The notes under the pieces: generated by a model | What the model was told of the DNA's origin: nothing | The model's input: only the letters and a program-made list of their open reading frames with translations | Database searches by the model: none | Made by a program: the position numbers and the translations under genes | Assembly: GCA_944739405.2 (NCBI GenBank) | Contig: OX123191.2 | Location: 3,080,830 to 3,144,829 of the forward strand | Direction: 5' to 3' | Length of the DNA: 64,000 nucleotides | Source: Euclidia mi | Lineage: Eukaryota > Arthropoda > Insecta > Lepidoptera > Erebidae | Shown: piece after piece, positions 20,731-33,557 of the stretch | Position numbering within the stretch: position 1 is the first letter of the stretch | Layout: each line of letters starts with the position of its first letter

Positions 20731-22810
20731 TTAGACATTAAGATTAGATTAAGCTACATATAGATTATAAAATTAAATAGTTAACAATTAATTACAAAAG
20801 GTGCAAAATAAATTATAATGCCTTAACAAATAGGTAAACAGGGAAAACAGAGGCATCCATTAACATCTCATCATACAAAGAATATAATTATGCAATCGTA
20901 TTCGAAGCTGTGGTAAAAATGTGGATCCTAGTTAGTTCACGTTTGAATATAACTTCACACAACCAATATCAAACAGACACCGCAAGAGCCAGCCGCCACA
21001 TAGACCAGCCGTCATCATTCATACGATTTTAATTCCGTGTCGTCTCATGCTGTCCCATTCGCAGCCACTTTTCTTTCTTACCCGACAGACTTGACGACAT
21101 ATGAATCCGAGACTTTCCAATTGCTCGCGACCTTCGGATATGTAACTAAGGCAGTTCATTATCATTATATAAGCGTTATCACGCTTGCTCGTCTAAAGAG
21201 ATTTGACAGAATATCAGCTTTTCCAGAGAGTGCTGTCTGACTTGCGCAACTCAAAGTATTAACATGCTTTTCTCAGCGCGGGACCAACTATTATCAACAA
21301 TGTAATATGATCAAAACTTCAAAATTCAGTGGGTCACATTACTGGCTACCCTCAGTCTGCACGACAGTTTTTTTGGTATCCTTAAAAGGCTATCGACGCT
21401 GCCCATCCGACCAAGACATTTATAATACACTATCATTAATAGTAAACTGACACACCAATCCCTGCTTATCCTGCCCTATGACCCTATGACCATCGTGATA
21501 TTAAACATTCAGCATTAAATAACATAATTACTAAACGCTCGGCTACATCACGTGTCCAATCACAATTTAATAACTAACATTAAATATAATAGTACATTTA
21601 AAACGTTCCCCACATTAGTTGGTTTTTCTAGTTATTGCCGTAATTGATGGAAGGCATTCGCTTGCATGGGCACGAACCCTACTAATAATATGTACGCTGG
21701 TTTACAGTTCATGCTTTGTGTATACAACTTGTGACAGTTATACAGCTGTGAGTAGATTTAACTTTGTTTATAGGAGAGAGGTTTATATTTATTTATTTAA
21801 TCTTTAAAAGACAACGTTTACACACGTAATACGGGTTGCATTGCGGAGGATTTGCCAAACATTCAACCAATAAACGCAAAAAATATCTAGACTTGATATG
21901 TGTAGTCCATTGCTGGTCAATATAACACTCTTCACGCTATTAAGCAATGAGGCAACTCCTAAAAGCTACGTCATCTGTGTTAATTGAATATTAACCACAA
22001 AAAAGAATTTGATAGATGTATAAAGTACTATTAGAAATCTAAGTCACAAAATTAATTACTTTGGTGTCGACAAGGTCCAAAAAATTAATCAGAATCCCAG
22101 TATTTATTTTTCTCAGGTCTGCGAGCGACAATCAAATTACTGATCTATAATTTCCTTAGAAACGTACCTACTGCTCTAAAAATACAATTCTTTCAAGTAA
22201 AATACATAGTTTATGTTAATTTTCTTATTCTAAATATGAAGTTTATAAGTAGATATGTGGTTTTAACCGTATGAAGTTGTACTATTTCTTTGAAACTAAA
22301 GGTGGAACAAGAAAGGGTTGCCTTTGATTATATACATCATGTCAGGATTTCGTAACAATATATTATATGAAAATAGTCCACGCATAAAAATGCGAACTTT
22401 AGATTAATGGCTTTTTTAATTTATTTATCAGTAGCAGATATGCCAACTATTAACTTTATGAAAAGCAAACCGGACTTATATATACGCCTCCGGCTTTGTA
22501 CGTGAAATTTAACGTAGCATATTCTAATTTGCTTTGAAAAGTGGACACAAAAGGAACAGGATTGAGAACAAGGAAGGATGATTTAGTCTCTTATTCACTT
22601 AAAAAAGGCTGAATATAGGAAATGAAATGTTTATTTCGCTTGCTGTATGGTAGATTACAGTTGCCATGTATTACGGTTAGCACATCACATACTGCGTTGG
22701 AAAAGGTATCCGACATGCAAAATATTTATTACATGTAATATTGAAGACAATTCATGCTTAATTTATAAAATTTTCATTATTAATTTTACCAAACATTACC
22801 AATAATTTTA
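20731..22810. other. A+T-rich stretch without recognisable genes
   Basis: The ORFs at 21037-21240 and 21619-21807 look like chance. The block 20740-20840 has a composition like the 3' UTR of the LINE to its left, but I cannot show homology. Confidence 0.5.
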
Positions 22811-22890
22811 CATTCATGTCATAAACAATACATTAATGTCATAAAGAATACGTTCATGTCATAAAGAATTCATTCACATTATAAAAACAC
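22811..22890 (+). repeat. Four 20-bp tandem units
   Basis: The units at 22811, 22831, 22851 and 22871 are variants of CATTCATGTCATAAAGAATA. The last is the most diverged. They lie just beyond the 3' end of the LINE at 22891-24200. Confidence 0.8.
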
Positions 22891-24200
22891 TTATCTACCA
22901 GCCACTTATAAAGTTTTGTCATAGACTGTCTTAACGGTAACTCTCTTACACTTCTATGCAGATTATTATAATTTTTTATTGTCATAATGTAACAATTTTT
23001 ATGACAGAGAGCAGTTTTTCAGCTAGTTATTATTAATCTTGTTGGATCTCTGTTTTTTATTTTAGATTTAAATTTGTCATTAAATGTTTTAAATAATGGA
23101 CCATGTTCCTTTACCAAAACAACCAGCTTGAAAAATGTACATAGAGGTCAGGGTTAACAAATTAAATCTTTTAAACAGAGGTTTACATGATGTGAGCGGA
23201 CCGACTCCACAGATTGCTCGTAAGCATTTTTTTTTAACAATATATGCTCTATTTACATCGGTAGAGTTACCCCATAGAAGTAACCCATATCTCAAAGCAG
23301 AGGCCATATAACGATGATATGCTGGCATAGCTGACTTTTGTCCTCATGTATAACTTAATCTTTTTATAGCAAAAACATACTGAATAAATTTATACATATT
23401 TTATCGATATGTGCTTTCCAATTACAATGGTTATCAATAGTAATGCCCAAAAATACTGTATCATTTACAGATTCTATAATTTCATTTCGGCATGTCAGTT
23501 TATAACTAATATAATTTTTATTATTGTAATTAGCAAATTTTATATTCTTTGTCTTTGATATATTTGCATATAGATTATTATTTTCTAGCCATTGTAGTAC
23601 TGATTCAATTTAATTATTAAGTATATCCTCGTAATTCCCCTTTTTATCTTCGTGTGCTATTATGAGTGAGATATCATCAGCAAACAAGACGCATTGATGC
23701 GTAGTAAAGGATGGCAAATCGTTAATATATAGTAAAAAAGTAATGGTCCCAATATGCGACCTTGAAGAACGCTGAACTTATTAAATCGTCAATTGGATTT
23801 ATTAGTGCATATTCAAGTGCATCATTTAAGCTTTTGATTTCAACATACTGCTTTCGATTTTGTAAGTAACTTTCTAACAAATTTAAGGCTGGACCTCTGA
23901 TTCCGTATGTTTCACATTTTTTAAAGCAGCTTATGGTCCACAAAATCATAGGCCTTGGTCATACCGAAAAATACTACAGTTACAGGCACCCGTTTATCCA
24001 TAAAATCTTACACGTTTTGAACTAGTTTAAAAGCCGTTGTGGACTTTTTCTTTAAAAAACCGTTTTGTTCTTCTTTAATTAAGTTGATTTTTTTCAGAAA
24101 ATCGCTAATTCGTTTATGCATAGACCTATAGGTACCTTACTGTACGTCGATATTCTCGGGAATGTAAGTAAACCTGAACTGAAACAAGTAACTATAATAT
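22891..24200 (-). pseudogene. Jockey-type LINE RT, decayed
   Basis: On the minus strand, in scattered frames, I read an RT fragment (YGIRGPALNLLESYLQNRKQ), the RILGPLLF part of motif B (the downstream INDLP lies in another frame), and FADDISLII, whose FADD codons lie at 23673-23684. A FLGITIDNHCNW block and the C-terminal RYGLLLWGNSTDVN follow. These are typical of jockey-superfamily or CR1-like LINEs. Several frameshifts and stops are present and the 5' part with the endonuclease is missing. The exact clade is uncertain. Confidence 0.75.
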
Positions 24201-25079
24201 CATCATTATTAGGGTGAGTCCACCGGTAGATATTGGCTTCTCCAATAGCACGTCACTGAGTCAATTACTCGACAACATCAAAAGTAAATGTTTCGAAAAT
24301 AAAAGAAAATACTTTTCCTCTAGGTCTGATAACTATTTTCTTACTGATTATTTTCATACTGATCTTTTTTAGCCTACTCTATCACAGTATTACGAACCTG
24401 GACATTTCCCTTGAGAAAATTTGCTATAATTACTTCGTTCGGATCGGCGATATAAAACTTTAATTAGACTCTGCGACTCGGTGTAAAATAAATAAAATAG
24501 TAGATATATGCTCGTTAGGAAAATAAATTACATTTATGTGAAATGTATTATCATAATGTATAAATATGTTGTTTTAAGAATTGAAATACAGAATATAAAA
24601 TGTCGAAGAAAAAATAATACAGTATTTCGCCGGTTCGATTTCATGCTTTAGATTCATGTTTTTAATGTGGTTTTACACAGAAGGTTACTAATTTGGATTT
24701 GACATTTGTGACCATAAGTTTAAATTCAGTAGCTTCACAAACGTTTGATATTAGTTGTTTTTACTTAAATTTTTTATCTCGAACTCCTGCTAGAACTTTA
24801 CACTCTACTTACAGTTATAAAAAGATGAATATCGTGTTCAATAAACTGACAATACATTATAAATTCCCGTGAAAAGATACAGCATGATAATCAGATTATC
24901 AAAGTTGCATGTTACTTTAATAAATGTTAATACCCATAATCCCGTTATAAGCATATTTCAGCACCGAAACAAAGTTATTTCATAAAAGTAATACAATTTA
25001 CAACATGTAGTTACTGTAGCATTTAACGTGTAAAACTTTTACCAAATCTGAGAGTCAGTTTGACTTTGAACCGACTTAG
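24201..25079. other. A+T-rich stretch, nothing recognised
   Basis: No coding region or repeat is recognised. Confidence 0.5.
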
Positions 25080-25530
25080 TTGAGCAAGTTAAGGCTGCAG
25101 TGTCACTGAGGCGGAGAGGAGCGGTGCGGAGTGGGTCGAAACTGTGAAAAGAGGTAGGTGTTTCCATTGAAGTGGAGCGGGGTGGAGCAGAGCGGAGCGG
25201 GCTGGCGCGGAGCGCAGCAGAGTAGAGCGAAACTACTCTGCCTATCCGCATCGCCTGGTGCGTGAGTGCCCAGTGACACGCGTTCTCTCAGTCAGATCAC
25301 AAATCATGTTGTCGGTAAAAAAAAAGTTTCATAATTTTTTTACTGGAATCGCGTGCACTGTTGATGACGTCAAGACGCTAACTAAAATGAAATGCGCGTG
25401 CCAGCCCCCTCTCCACCCCGTGTCGCTCCTCTCTCGGCGCTAGCCTAATTTAGCCTGTTTTCCTGATATTTTAAACAATTCCGCTCCTCTCCGCCAATGC
25501 TCTTTCCTTTGAAGCGGAGTGGAGAAGAAA
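25080..25530. repeat. Possible DNA-transposon remnant with GGAGCGG repeats in inverted arms
   Basis: GGCGGAGAGGAGCGG near 25109 occurs inverted near 25482. The left arm also contains many GAGCGG words and the right arm their complements. Subterminal clusters of a short word in opposite orientations are seen in hAT-like elements. No transposase or clean terminal inverted repeat is visible. Confidence 0.4.
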
Positions 25531-26631
25531 TGTGGATTTCAAGCCATGTAATTGGTGAATTGCGGCAAAGCACGTCTCCGCTCTTATGCATGCAGTGTAT
25601 ATCGTTCCTCTGGAAGTAGTTTGTATTTTTAGTGCTGTTTTTATTATTAAACATTGATGTGTAAAACATAATTAAGGAAACCTTTGATAGTAATCTATGC
25701 TTTTAACCACATTAAAAAAACGAATACTACCTTATAAAATTGCCCCTTCCCTCTATGTACGCCGGCCCATACACTAATGATTCTCAAGTATAAAAACACT
25801 TTACTGGTCAAAATATGATCTACCTTTTGAATTTCCTCACTGAAGTCTGATTCTTTATTTGTGTGTTTTAGTGTCAAATTTTCCAACAATTATTGCTTAT
25901 CAAATTCTACTTCGAATATATCGTTAATGTTCTCGGCTTTTAAAGTATCCTTAATTATGCCTCTTCATTGAAATAATATTGATAATAATGCGCTTCAATA
26001 CGTATGAATAGTGATTCCAAAGTCACTCAGCACTGATCGCATGTTAAATAAAATAAATACGCAGAAAAAAAAAAGAAAGATTGTCTAACAAACTCAGTTA
26101 AAGAGTTCAACCCTTAACTTAAGGTTTTACACATTACACGTAATAGAATCATCTACAACCAAGTGCGAATCACACTAAATCACGATAAATAACAATGTTC
26201 ACATGTCTCTCTGTCACATTGTCGAGCGCAGGGCGTATATTTGAATTATTTACTTTTCAAACTTATTCGTGTATAATCGTCCTTTCGAAAGAATCATAAA
26301 TTTTCCTCCACATTAAATTCGTAATAAATTCGTTTCGATACGACATTTTTCAGTAATACTTCGGCTTAAGTCATTAATATTGCTTGTTTTAACGACCGAT
26401 TTTTTAGAGATGGCTTTTTAATGATAATGATTTATACGGTTTAAATTGTACAAAGTAGTAAACGTAACCATTTAATGAAAATGTGGCCCCATTAAAGTAT
26501 TTTTTATTTGTTCAGATTAAACATGATATGAAACCAAAAATAGTCTTCCAAAAACATCTGCCATATTCGGACGAAGTCTGTATCGGTGAACTTTGCAAAT
26601 ATTGAAACTATGGACCGTATAATATATCCAT
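25531..26631. other. A+T-rich stretch, nothing recognised
   Basis: No gene, RNA or matched repeat is seen up to the gypsy TSD. Confidence 0.5.
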
Positions 26632-26635
26632 AGGT

Positions 26636-27041
26636 TGTCGCACGAGTGATTGATTTCCACGGGGTAGCCGGGATCGATCACTCGCCGAGCAATTAAAGAG
26701 AGATAATTAGGTTGTCTTACGGGAAATAAATAAAAAATATCACCAGGAAAGTTTAAACTCGCGTTATATTCCAGTTACACAATGGCTTTAATTACACAAA
26801 AAAAACTGACACTTGAGATTAGCCGACGAGACAATTATCCAGGGCGTGGTGGAAGGTTGGCACTTCACAGGTCATCAGATGGGGTACTCAGCTTTGGTCG
26901 TGTTGTCCCGGAGCAAAAAGGGCCAAACCACGTGTGTCGCCGGTATATATAAGGCCGGCGAGCGGAAGGGGGCGAGCGGGGCGCCCCACTGCTGTGCGTC
27001 ACTCGTAGCGAGGCTCGCGGGCGCCGGAGCACGACGTCACA
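26636..27041 (-). repeat. Gypsy 3' LTR (406 bp)
   Basis: On the minus strand it runs from TGTGACGTCGTGC to GTGCGACA. It differs from the other LTR at four positions. It carries the same GC-rich promoter half and T-rich second half. Confidence 0.95.
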
Positions 27042-27054
27042 CACCCCCTCCGTT
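27042..27054 (-). other. Polypurine tract
   Basis: On the minus strand AACGGAGGGGGTG lies directly before the 3' LTR and would prime plus-strand synthesis. Its position fixes the element's orientation. Confidence 0.8.
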
Positions 27055-27395
27055 AGGCCGGGATTTTCCCTAAGGAAAATTCCCTAGCCCAACGGGCGTA
27101 GCAGCCCTGAAGATACTCCCTGAAATTAGAGAAAACAAGGGCATGAGTACCTTGAACAAGTGACAACCCTATACGCTAATTAGGATACCTAAATAATAAT
27201 GACCCACGCTTGCATTCTTCACGCGTACAACGGCAGTCTGAATTTGAACATAAACATTTATCATTCATAATTCAACACACATACCTACATGTAAATGCCA
27301 AGGCCAGTGTAATAGCTTAATATTAAAGATAACAATCTATGGAGAAGCGCTTAGGGTAATTATTAGGTAATAATGATTTGTAAATCACTAATCAA

Positions 27396-27680
27396 GCGGC
27401 GATAGCCCAGTGGTGTACGTAACGGACTGCCGAGACGATGGTCTCGGGTTCGATCCCCAGTTACCCCGGGCACACACCTATGACTTTTCGAAGTTATGTG
27501 TGTATTAAAATAAAAATATTAATTATCGCTCGCTTAAAAATGTGCCCGGTAGATGGCAATAGGCTCGCCCCCTATTACATTGGGACCGAAACATATCTGG
27601 CGAAGTGTGGGTGTGTAATGCACCTCTGCCTACCCCTTCGGGGATAAAAGGCGTGAAGATATATATAGATATATGTTTGT
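27396..27680 (+). mobile_element. Composite tRNA-derived SINE, full length
   Basis: The head has an A-box-like TAGCCCAGTGG (27403-27413) and B-box GGTTCGATCC (27447-27456), the internal pol III promoter. A TGACTTTTCGAAGTTATG segment, a body with GATGGCAATAGGCTCGCC, and the tail CTCTGCCTACCCCTTCGGGG followed by a T/A-rich repeat complete it. It sits inside the gypsy element's 3' non-coding region. The tail matches the RTE LINE 3' end. Confidence 0.85.
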
Positions 27681-28072
27681 AGATATAAGAAACTTGATCT
27701 AGCCCTACGACTTAAAAATCTTGGGTTCGGCCTTTGCCACTAGATAAGTAAACTTTTTGAATATAGTTAGGTGTAAAAACAGATTTTTCGTAACGATGAA
27801 CAAAAATAATATAAGCCGCAGACACGACCGGACCGCTCAATGTCAAAGGAAAGAAATTAATAAATATTTTGCTCCAATTAATAACTACAACACGACCAGT
27901 AAACACCTTTTGAATGTAAACAATGGTGAATCATTAGTTAGGCATTTATTTATTGGTGCGTCGCTGAGTGAACGCGCGTGCGTCATAACGACAACTAGGT
28001 AGGTACGATCTAAATGGTAGGTACTATTCGACTGTTCCGAGCTCGCGACGCACGGTTAATTACCCTGAATGC

Positions 28073-28280
28073 TTATAAAGTATCTATAATAACAATTCGA
28101 TTATGGAATTTATACAGAATTAAGAATAACAACAGAACTTCAGAACAAGGCACGGCGAAAAACAATACGCCAATCAAGATGCATTTCAACAAATAGATTT
28201 GCGGAAAGAAAATACACATGCGAGAATCGAACCACAGACCGATCCGACAACAACTTTTTAACCACTGAGCCATAACTGAT
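28073..28280 (-). mobile_element. tRNA-derived SINE-like insertion
   Basis: On the minus strand TATGGCTCAGTGGTTAAAAA is followed by a B-box GGTTCGATTC (complement at 28223-28233). It is the second pol III-type head inside the gypsy 3' region. The length of the body is uncertain. Confidence 0.6.
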
Positions 28281-28526
28281 AGTTAGATAAACAACAGATT
28301 CTTTGTAACAATATTACATGTAATAAACTTTATTAAAATTAATAACTGAAACATTTATTCATTTTATGTTAGCATGTTTACATAAATCATTAACACAACA
28401 CAATACATTATCTTGTGAGCTTCGACTCGAATACAAAAGAACCATTGTTGGCCTTCACAAATGATTATGTAGGTAATTATAACTTTGTATAGATATGCGT
28501 CTTACATTGTTGTTTTTATACTTTTA

Positions 28527-31500
28527 TTATTCTTTGTAATTAATCCACTTTAAATCCTTGATGTGCCATTCGCCTAAAGGTTTTCCGGCCATGTCGTTAA
28601 GTTTGTATACTAGAGGTGACTTTTTTGAGGCAATCTTACATTTAATAAATTTAGGCGCCAATTTCTTGCTAAAGTATTTATCCTTGTCACTAAGTAGAAA
28701 CGTTCTGCGCCAAACTATATCACCGACATTGAATTCTGCCGGTTTACGGCGAAGATTATAAGATGAACAATTTCGTTGGTGGGCCGACAACAGAGCTGAA
28801 TGTACCTTCTCGAAAATAGAGGATAAGTAGCCTAAAGTTTCGGCATAGCCGTCCCGTGGTTCAAGCACCATATCGGAATTAAATTCCTTGTCAATATACT
28901 GAGAACCACATGTTATGACCTCCCTACCAAAAACAAGGAAATTAGGAGAATAACCAGTAACCTCACTAACTGCGCAGTTAAGGGCGAATTGAACTTTAGT
29001 GATTAGAGTGTCCCAGATTCGATGATCAGATTCAATGAAAGTTGAAATAGCTGTCATAATGGTTTTGTTGTAACGTTCAACCGAGTTAACGTGGGGAGTA
29101 TACAACGGTGTAAAATGCAAATTTGGAATTTTATATTTTGACAACATACTTTTAAAGGTTGCGCTAATAAATTGTTTACCGTTATCCAAAACAATAGTAG
29201 ATGGAATTCCATGCACCAAAAATACATTTTCCTCGAGAATTTTTGTTATCACTTCTGCAGTTGCCCGTTTAATGGGGAAAAGCAAACAATATTTAGAGAA
29301 ACAACAACTGACCACAAATATAAAAGTGTTTTGTTTTCTGCTGGGAGGCAATGGACCAATCAAATCAATACTAATCGTCTGAAAGGGCTTTTGACATGAT
29401 TTGGGTTTTCCCATTAGACCTAAATTTGGGTGATTTTGGTGTTTATGGGTGATACAAGGTTCACATGAACTGACGAACTTGACAACATCGGTGTACATAC
29501 CAGGCCAAAAGTAATTAAGTGCGAGACGTTTGTATGTCTTAAAAATACCCAGATGTCCAGCAGTGGGCGAAGAATGATTCTCCCTTAGAATGTCAATTCG
29601 TTGGTCAGACGGAATAACCTCTTTCCATTGAAATTCTCTAGTGAGAGGGTTTAATGTTTTTTTTAAAACAATACAATTTATTGTTTATTACTTGATAGTT
29701 AACAAAGAAAGTCGGAGAACTTAAACAGCCTTTATAGATATTTAAATACCAAGGATCATTAGTAGAAACTGGTAAATTCTGATTAGAATTAATATTTATA
29801 TTTATATCATTAGCAATAGCAGAAACGGGCAAAGAGCGCGACAGAAAATCAGGCAAAACGTTATCGGAACCCTGACGATGACGTATTTCGAAATTATAGG
29901 AAGATAAGCGAACTCCCCATCTGGCTAACCGGCCAGTAGGGTTATTTAAGGTCAAGAACTATTTCAAAGCAGCGTGATCAGTGTAAAAAATAAACTTTTT
30001 ACCATTTTCAACATAACAACGCCAGTGTTCTATAGCAGATAGAACAGCCAGGGCCTCGCGCTCTGTGGCACTGTAATTTTTTTCTTGCTTAGTGAGTGAT
30101 TTACTATAGTACGCTATGACTCTTTCCTCACCATTTAACCTTTGACAGAGGATCGCGCCAAGTCCAAAATCGCTAGCATCTGAGTGTATTTCAAACGGTT
30201 GCGAGAAGTCAGGACAAGCCAACACCGAGGAGGAAATCAAACAATTCTTTAGGTTATTAAACGCCTCATTAGCCTCTGTCGTCCAACAGAATGGAGGTGC
30301 GTTTTTATTTTGAGATGTTAACTTATTCAAGGGTGCAGCAATAGAGCTAAAATTCGGTATAAAACGCCTGTACCACGAGGCTGCGCCTAAAAATCGACGT
30401 ACTTCTTTTCTATTAGAAGGAGTGGGATAATTTTTCATTGAATTTACTTTATCCGGATCGGGATGCAATCCACTAGAGTCGACAACATAGCCTAAATATT
30501 ATAGTTTATCTATAAAAAATTGTCATTTTTCGAGATTAATTGTTAAATTAGCGCTTTTTAGTTTATCCAGAATGCGTAATAAAAGAGTAATATGCTCGTT
30601 GAAGCTGGACGTGATACAGATTATGTCATCGATAAAACAGAAAACCTTATTTTCAAATTCTGAACCATAAAATAAAATATCAACTAATCGTTGTTGAGTA
30701 GCTGGTGCATTCGTAAGACCGAAAAGCATTCTTTTGAATTGAAATGTGCCACGCGTGGGAATATAAAAGGCTGTTTTGCAACGGTCCTCTTCTTTAATTA
30801 ATGTTTGCCAAAAAGATTTAGACAGGTCTAAACTAGACAAGTATTTAGCATCTCTCAGATTATCTAAAATTTCCGAAATATAAGGCAAGCTATAAGCATC
30901 TTTTTTTATAACGGAATTTAATTTACGACTGTCCAAACAGAAACGCAGTTCACCATTCTTCTTTGGGGTCAAAATGACCGGGTTTGACCACGGGCTTTCG
31001 GATCGTTCAACAACGTCCTCTGAGAGCATGTCGTCAAGATGCTTTATTAAAATTCTTTGTTTATCGGGAGACATGCGATAAAATCTTTGCCGAATAGGGG
31101 GGCAATCACCTGTATCAATTGAATGAGAAATAATATTTGTGCAACCGAGACCCCGCTTCTCGTATGAAATATCGGTAAATTTAGAGATAATGTTGTCAGC
31201 GGTAGCTCTCTGGTCGACTGTAAGATGATCGTAAGAAACAAGATGTGTAGGGGGAACTGCCTGCAACTCCATTACTTGAGCGTCAGACTTGTTCACAATC
31301 AAAACAGACTCTAATTTGTTAGGAAATAGGCCGAAGCTTCGCCAAAAATCCATGCCAAGGATAAGAGAATTTTGAATCCCAGGTACAACATGAACTTCTA
31401 AATTAATCAATTTATCCTGAAACACAAAGGGTAGAAACACCGATCCCAAAGACTCAAATCGTTCGCCGCCTGCTGTTATTAACCTTAAAGGTTTCGATTT

Positions 31501-31680
31501 ATCCAAAACATTGTCTTTCAAAAATAAGTTATGCAAATTATTACCTAAAATTGTAACGCAAGATCCAGAATCTAAAAGACCAGTGGTAGGTATTCCGTTT
31601 AATTTTAGAGTAACGTAAGGTAAATATTCTACTTTAGAATTACGGATTGAGGAAATATGATAGCTATTAAAATTTTTTTT
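28527..31680 (-). pseudogene. Gypsy pol: protease, RT, RNase H, integrase
   Basis: From 31680 downward the frame shows a protease (LLDSGS active site, then the LILGMDFW block) and an RT with RQRFYRMSP, SLDLSKSFWQ (motif A), RMLFGLTNAPATQQ and CFIDDI (motif C, FIDD). RNase H (HSDASDFGLGAI, REALAVLSAIEHW) follows. The integrase has HSSPTAGH and CEPCITH zinc ligands, then DLIGPLPP, VLDNGKQF and NSVERYNK for the DDE core. Stops at 30523-30525 (TGA), 30499-30501 (TAA) and 29959-29961 (TAG) and a frameshift near 29645 disable it. Protease is entered from gag in a different frame across a run of ten A residues near 31672-31682, which could be a slippery site or an indel. Confidence 0.92.
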
Positions 31681-31719
31681 TTAAAAGTCCAACCAATTAT
31701 TCCACTCTGTTTTATTACA

Positions 31720-33057
31720 ATTAGTTGTATAATTTGATTTTCCACAATCCTTATTAACTAGTTTTTTGAAACTGTAGGGGTCGACTTCGATTTACGATTG
31801 GGGCAGTCTGACACCTTGAAACCCTTTGTGCCGCACTTAAAACAGATTAGGTAGTGTGGCTGACGGCAATTACGTAATGAGTGCGAATTGCATCATTCTA
31901 CAACGCACGCAAAAAGTTTTATTTATATTAGAAGTACTCGATACGGCGTTGACTTGTGGTACAGACTTGTATCTCGATGTATCGGTGACAGAGTTATATT
32001 TATTGAAGTGATTATGATTGTAAACATTTTTGTTTGAAGAAAAATTAGAAAACGGATAATTATACGCTAGATCGGGTGCTACAGTATTCTTTGAAACTTT
32101 AGGGGGTTCAGAAAATTGCTTACTGCGACTTTGGTAATTTTCGAAAAGACGACAAACTTCGACCAGACTATCAACATCAACAACCTTTGCAGTGAGCAGA
32201 CAATTAGTGTAACAAGGTCTAATATTATTTAGTAAAATTTCTAGCTTCTCCGAATCAGCGATAGTAGAACTAAGTCGCGAAAACAGACCGTGCATTTTTG
32301 CCACATAAATAGTTATTGATTCGTTCTCGCCCTGTGAGCGCTGACGAATCTCCGTCATAAGCCGATAATCGTAGTTATGCGGACTAAAATCTCGTTTCAA
32401 AAGTTCGCAAAGTTCTAACCAAGTCTTTACATTATTTTTAACAGAACGATACCAAACTAATGCGTCACCCGAAAATATTTCAAAAGCGAAAGACAACATC
32501 TTGTCGTGTGGAATAGATCTACAGGACATAAATTCATCAATTTTTTCAATAAAAGATCTTACACATGATTTACCGTTAAATTTGAATTTACCTAATTCCG
32601 AAAAAAGCTTACGGTCGTAATTATAGGAAGTGTTTCCCTCTGCCACTGAGCAATCCGACCGCAAACAACGGCTCGTGATTAATTGTAATTTCGCATATAA
32701 GTCATTAAATTTATTCCACACAGACTCAATTTTTTTAATATCAAGACTGCCGGTATCCACCCTATTCAGTCGATGAAAACAATAGTGTAGCACGGTTTCG
32801 ACCTTCTGTTGAAGCTCGGAAGTATAGTTTGTTTCCAACATAGATAAGTGTTTATTTGATCGTCATAACGATTTTTCCACTTCAGCCACATCCTCCTCTG
32901 GTGGGAAGGGTGAAGATAATATATCCTCTGAGGGAGTTTTAACTGAAAGTTTAGCGATTTGTTTGCGGGGATCATCAGGCTTTGAAACGCCGCTTATTGT
33001 GGTGTCATATTCTAATTCCGCTTTAGTTAATAATGAGAAATTTATGATGTAAGCCAT
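31720..33057 (-). pseudogene. Gypsy gag
   Basis: Gag packages the element RNA. The frame opens at the ATG ending at 33057, is stopped by TGA at 32863-32865 and continues in the same frame to 31870. It contains the conserved capsid-like block DALVWYRSVKNNVKTWLEL and the following DYRLMTEIRQRSQGENESI. Near 31900 the frame shifts, so the zinc knuckle (CFKCGTKGFKVSDCP, around 31800-31850) is read in another frame. The knuckle has phenylalanine where the CCHC histidine is expected. Confidence 0.85.
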
Positions 33058-33540
33058 TATTACAAAACAATAATAGAAAATCTAAGTATTTACGCCGGCA
33101 CTAGAAAAAAAATTAAATATCGCCAGAAAATCGAATACCGTGCTAAAAAAAGCTGAAATACACTAAATTATACAATGGTGTGATGATTGGTAAAGGATTA
33201 AAAAAAAAATTTCTTAAAGGTCACTCAAAGGTTGAATCACAATATTTTTTTCGCGAACACGAGGCACGTTAGTTCAACGGCTAAGCGGTTAGAACCGGTT
33301 GGCGGCTCGACACGCTGCCCGCGGTGGAACGTGATTTTAGACCGACGTTAATTAAATCACCGTTATGTTATTTACACAGTTAAATTGCTTATGGCCAACC
33401 AAAATAGATAGAAACTGTACCTGTACGCAATTCACCACACCAGAATATATGCACACACAGGAGAAAAATACACAAGAGAAAAAGAAATTATTTCACTCAC
33501 CTGTAAAGTGCCAACTTACGTTTTAAAAATATAATTAAAA

Positions 33541-33557
33541 ATTCTATTGGGCGCTAA
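33541..33557 (-). other. Primer-binding site
   Basis: Directly inside the 5' LTR the minus strand reads TTAGCGCCCAATAGAAT. GCGCCCAA is the kind of tRNA 3'-end complement used by many Ty3/gypsy elements; I cannot assign the tRNA with confidence. Confidence 0.75.

Noticed and set aside
26813..27073. ORF of 86 codons, repeated at 33735-34040
   Set aside because: Both lie in the gypsy LTRs, on the strand opposite to the element, and differ only by LTR mutations. They are not genes.
27396..27470. Possible tRNA genes here, at 37575-37655 and at 48960-49035
   Set aside because: B-boxes are good, but acceptor stems and anticodon arms do not fold properly and SINE bodies follow. They are SINE heads.
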